From an uncultured Eubacteriales bacterium (GTDB lineage: Bacteria; Bacillota_A; Clostridia; Christensenellales; Aristaeellaceae): a stretch of 7,065 nt of DNA. Below the pieces are notes generated by a model, which did not search any database, was not told the origin of the DNA, and saw only the letters and a program-made list of their open reading frames with translations. Below are positions 6,609 through 7,065 of the stretch, piece by piece (the stretch's first letter is position 1; every line of letters starts with the position of its first letter). The position numbers were made by a program, and so were the translations under genes. Where the stretch lies: NCBI GenBank assembly GCA_902775835.1, contig CACYNZ010000198.1:1-7065 (forward strand). Reading direction: 5' to 3'.

Positions 6609-7065
6609 ATGAAGAAGATTCTTTGCGTTGTGCTCATGATCTGCATGATGATGGGCGCTGCCCTGGCGGAAGAAACCCCCGCCCTGAACTGGGAAGACGT
6701 CGTGCCCGTGATCGAGGCCTCCGGCCTGTCCGGACAGTTCTACACCTTTGAGGACATTGCCGTGAAATTCTGGCTGCCCGAAGGCCTGAACCCCGTGGAA
6801 CTGTCGGAAGAAGACACGGAAAAAGGCCTGATCGCCTATTTCATGCCCGATGACGAGTCTGCCGCCGTGGCCATCAGCTATGTGAACGTGGACGGTGCCT
6901 CCCTGGAAGACTATGCCGCCTACCTGTCCGGCGAATCCGATGTGACCGAAGTGGAAGCGGGCACCGTGAACGGCTTCCCCTGCGTTTCCTATAAAATGCC
7001 TGAAAAGGACAGCGTGAACATCGCCTTCACCACCGAGCTCGGATACATCCTGGAAGTCTCCTGCA
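6609..7065 (+). CDS. Secreted protein of unknown function, 3' end outside the window
   Basis: The frame is open to the last base, giving 152 residues so far with no stop. AAAGAGG at 6595-6601 lies seven bases before the ATG. Residues 1-20 are a signal peptide (MKK, a hydrophobic methionine-rich core, ALA before the cut), followed by an acidic mature part. C6 and C12 lie within the signal peptide and are not in a lipobox. The mature part alternates short strands and helices: FYTFEDIAVKFWLP (44-57), LIAYF, AAVAISYV, SLEDYAAYLS, NGFPCVSYKM and a final GYILEV strand. This arrangement recalls small PsbP/Mog1-like alpha/beta domains, but that is a weak impression. I do not recognise the family. Its promoter carries the same operator as the regulator gene, which suggests joint control with the clostripain-like peptidase. 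Confidence 0.8.
   Translation, partial: MKKILCVVLMICMMMGAALAEETPALNWEDVVPVIEASGLSGQFYTFEDIAVKFWLPEGLNPVELSEEDTEKGLIAYFMPDDESAAVAISYVNVDGASLEDYAAYLSGESDVTEVEAGTVNGFPCVSYKMPEKDSVNIAFTTELGYILEVSC

Overview
The window looks like chromosomal DNA from a GC-rich (well over 50% by eye) Gram-positive, Clostridia-like bacterium. This rests on the gene content: a clostripain-type (C11) peptidase, a large MalT-like LuxR regulator, a secreted SIMPL protein, several lysine-led signal peptides and good purine-rich Shine-Dalgarno sites. A gut or rumen Clostridia or Christensenellales-type lineage is a low-confidence guess. I see no rRNA, tRNA, CRISPR array, insertion sequence or phage gene.

Left part (1-1841). 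A secreted SIMPL/DUF541 protein on the + strand (28-726) faces two NUDIX hydrolases on the - strand (845-1345 and 1401-1841). A perfect 16-bp stem at 751-791 lies between the convergent genes and probably terminates transcription from both sides. The two NUDIX genes are 55 bases apart on the same strand and are probably one transcript, started from a promoter near 1904-1932. One has an N-terminal zinc ribbon like NudC; the other resembles the YtkD/MutT group.

Divergent region (1842-2142). About 300 bases without a gene carry the - strand promoter for the NUDIX pair, an extended -10 promoter for the rightward regulator gene, and a perfect 7+7 palindrome (2009-2026) with an additional half-site upstream.

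Right part (2143-7065). A 791-residue STAND/LuxR regulator (2143-4518) overlaps by ATGA with a secreted clostripain-like cysteine peptidase (4515-6482). After a 126-base gap comes the start of another secreted protein (6609 to the window end, cut off).

The most notable observation is that the gap before the last gene carries a second copy of the palindrome (6515-6532). Its centre is 31.5 bases before the predicted -10, exactly as at the regulator's own promoter. Both sites have the CTGT-N8-ACAG form and sit where a LuxR-type activator typically binds, next to a poor -35. The inferred model is a small regulon in which the regulator controls its own operon, including the peptidase, and the neighbouring secreted protein. 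This is inference and has not been tested.
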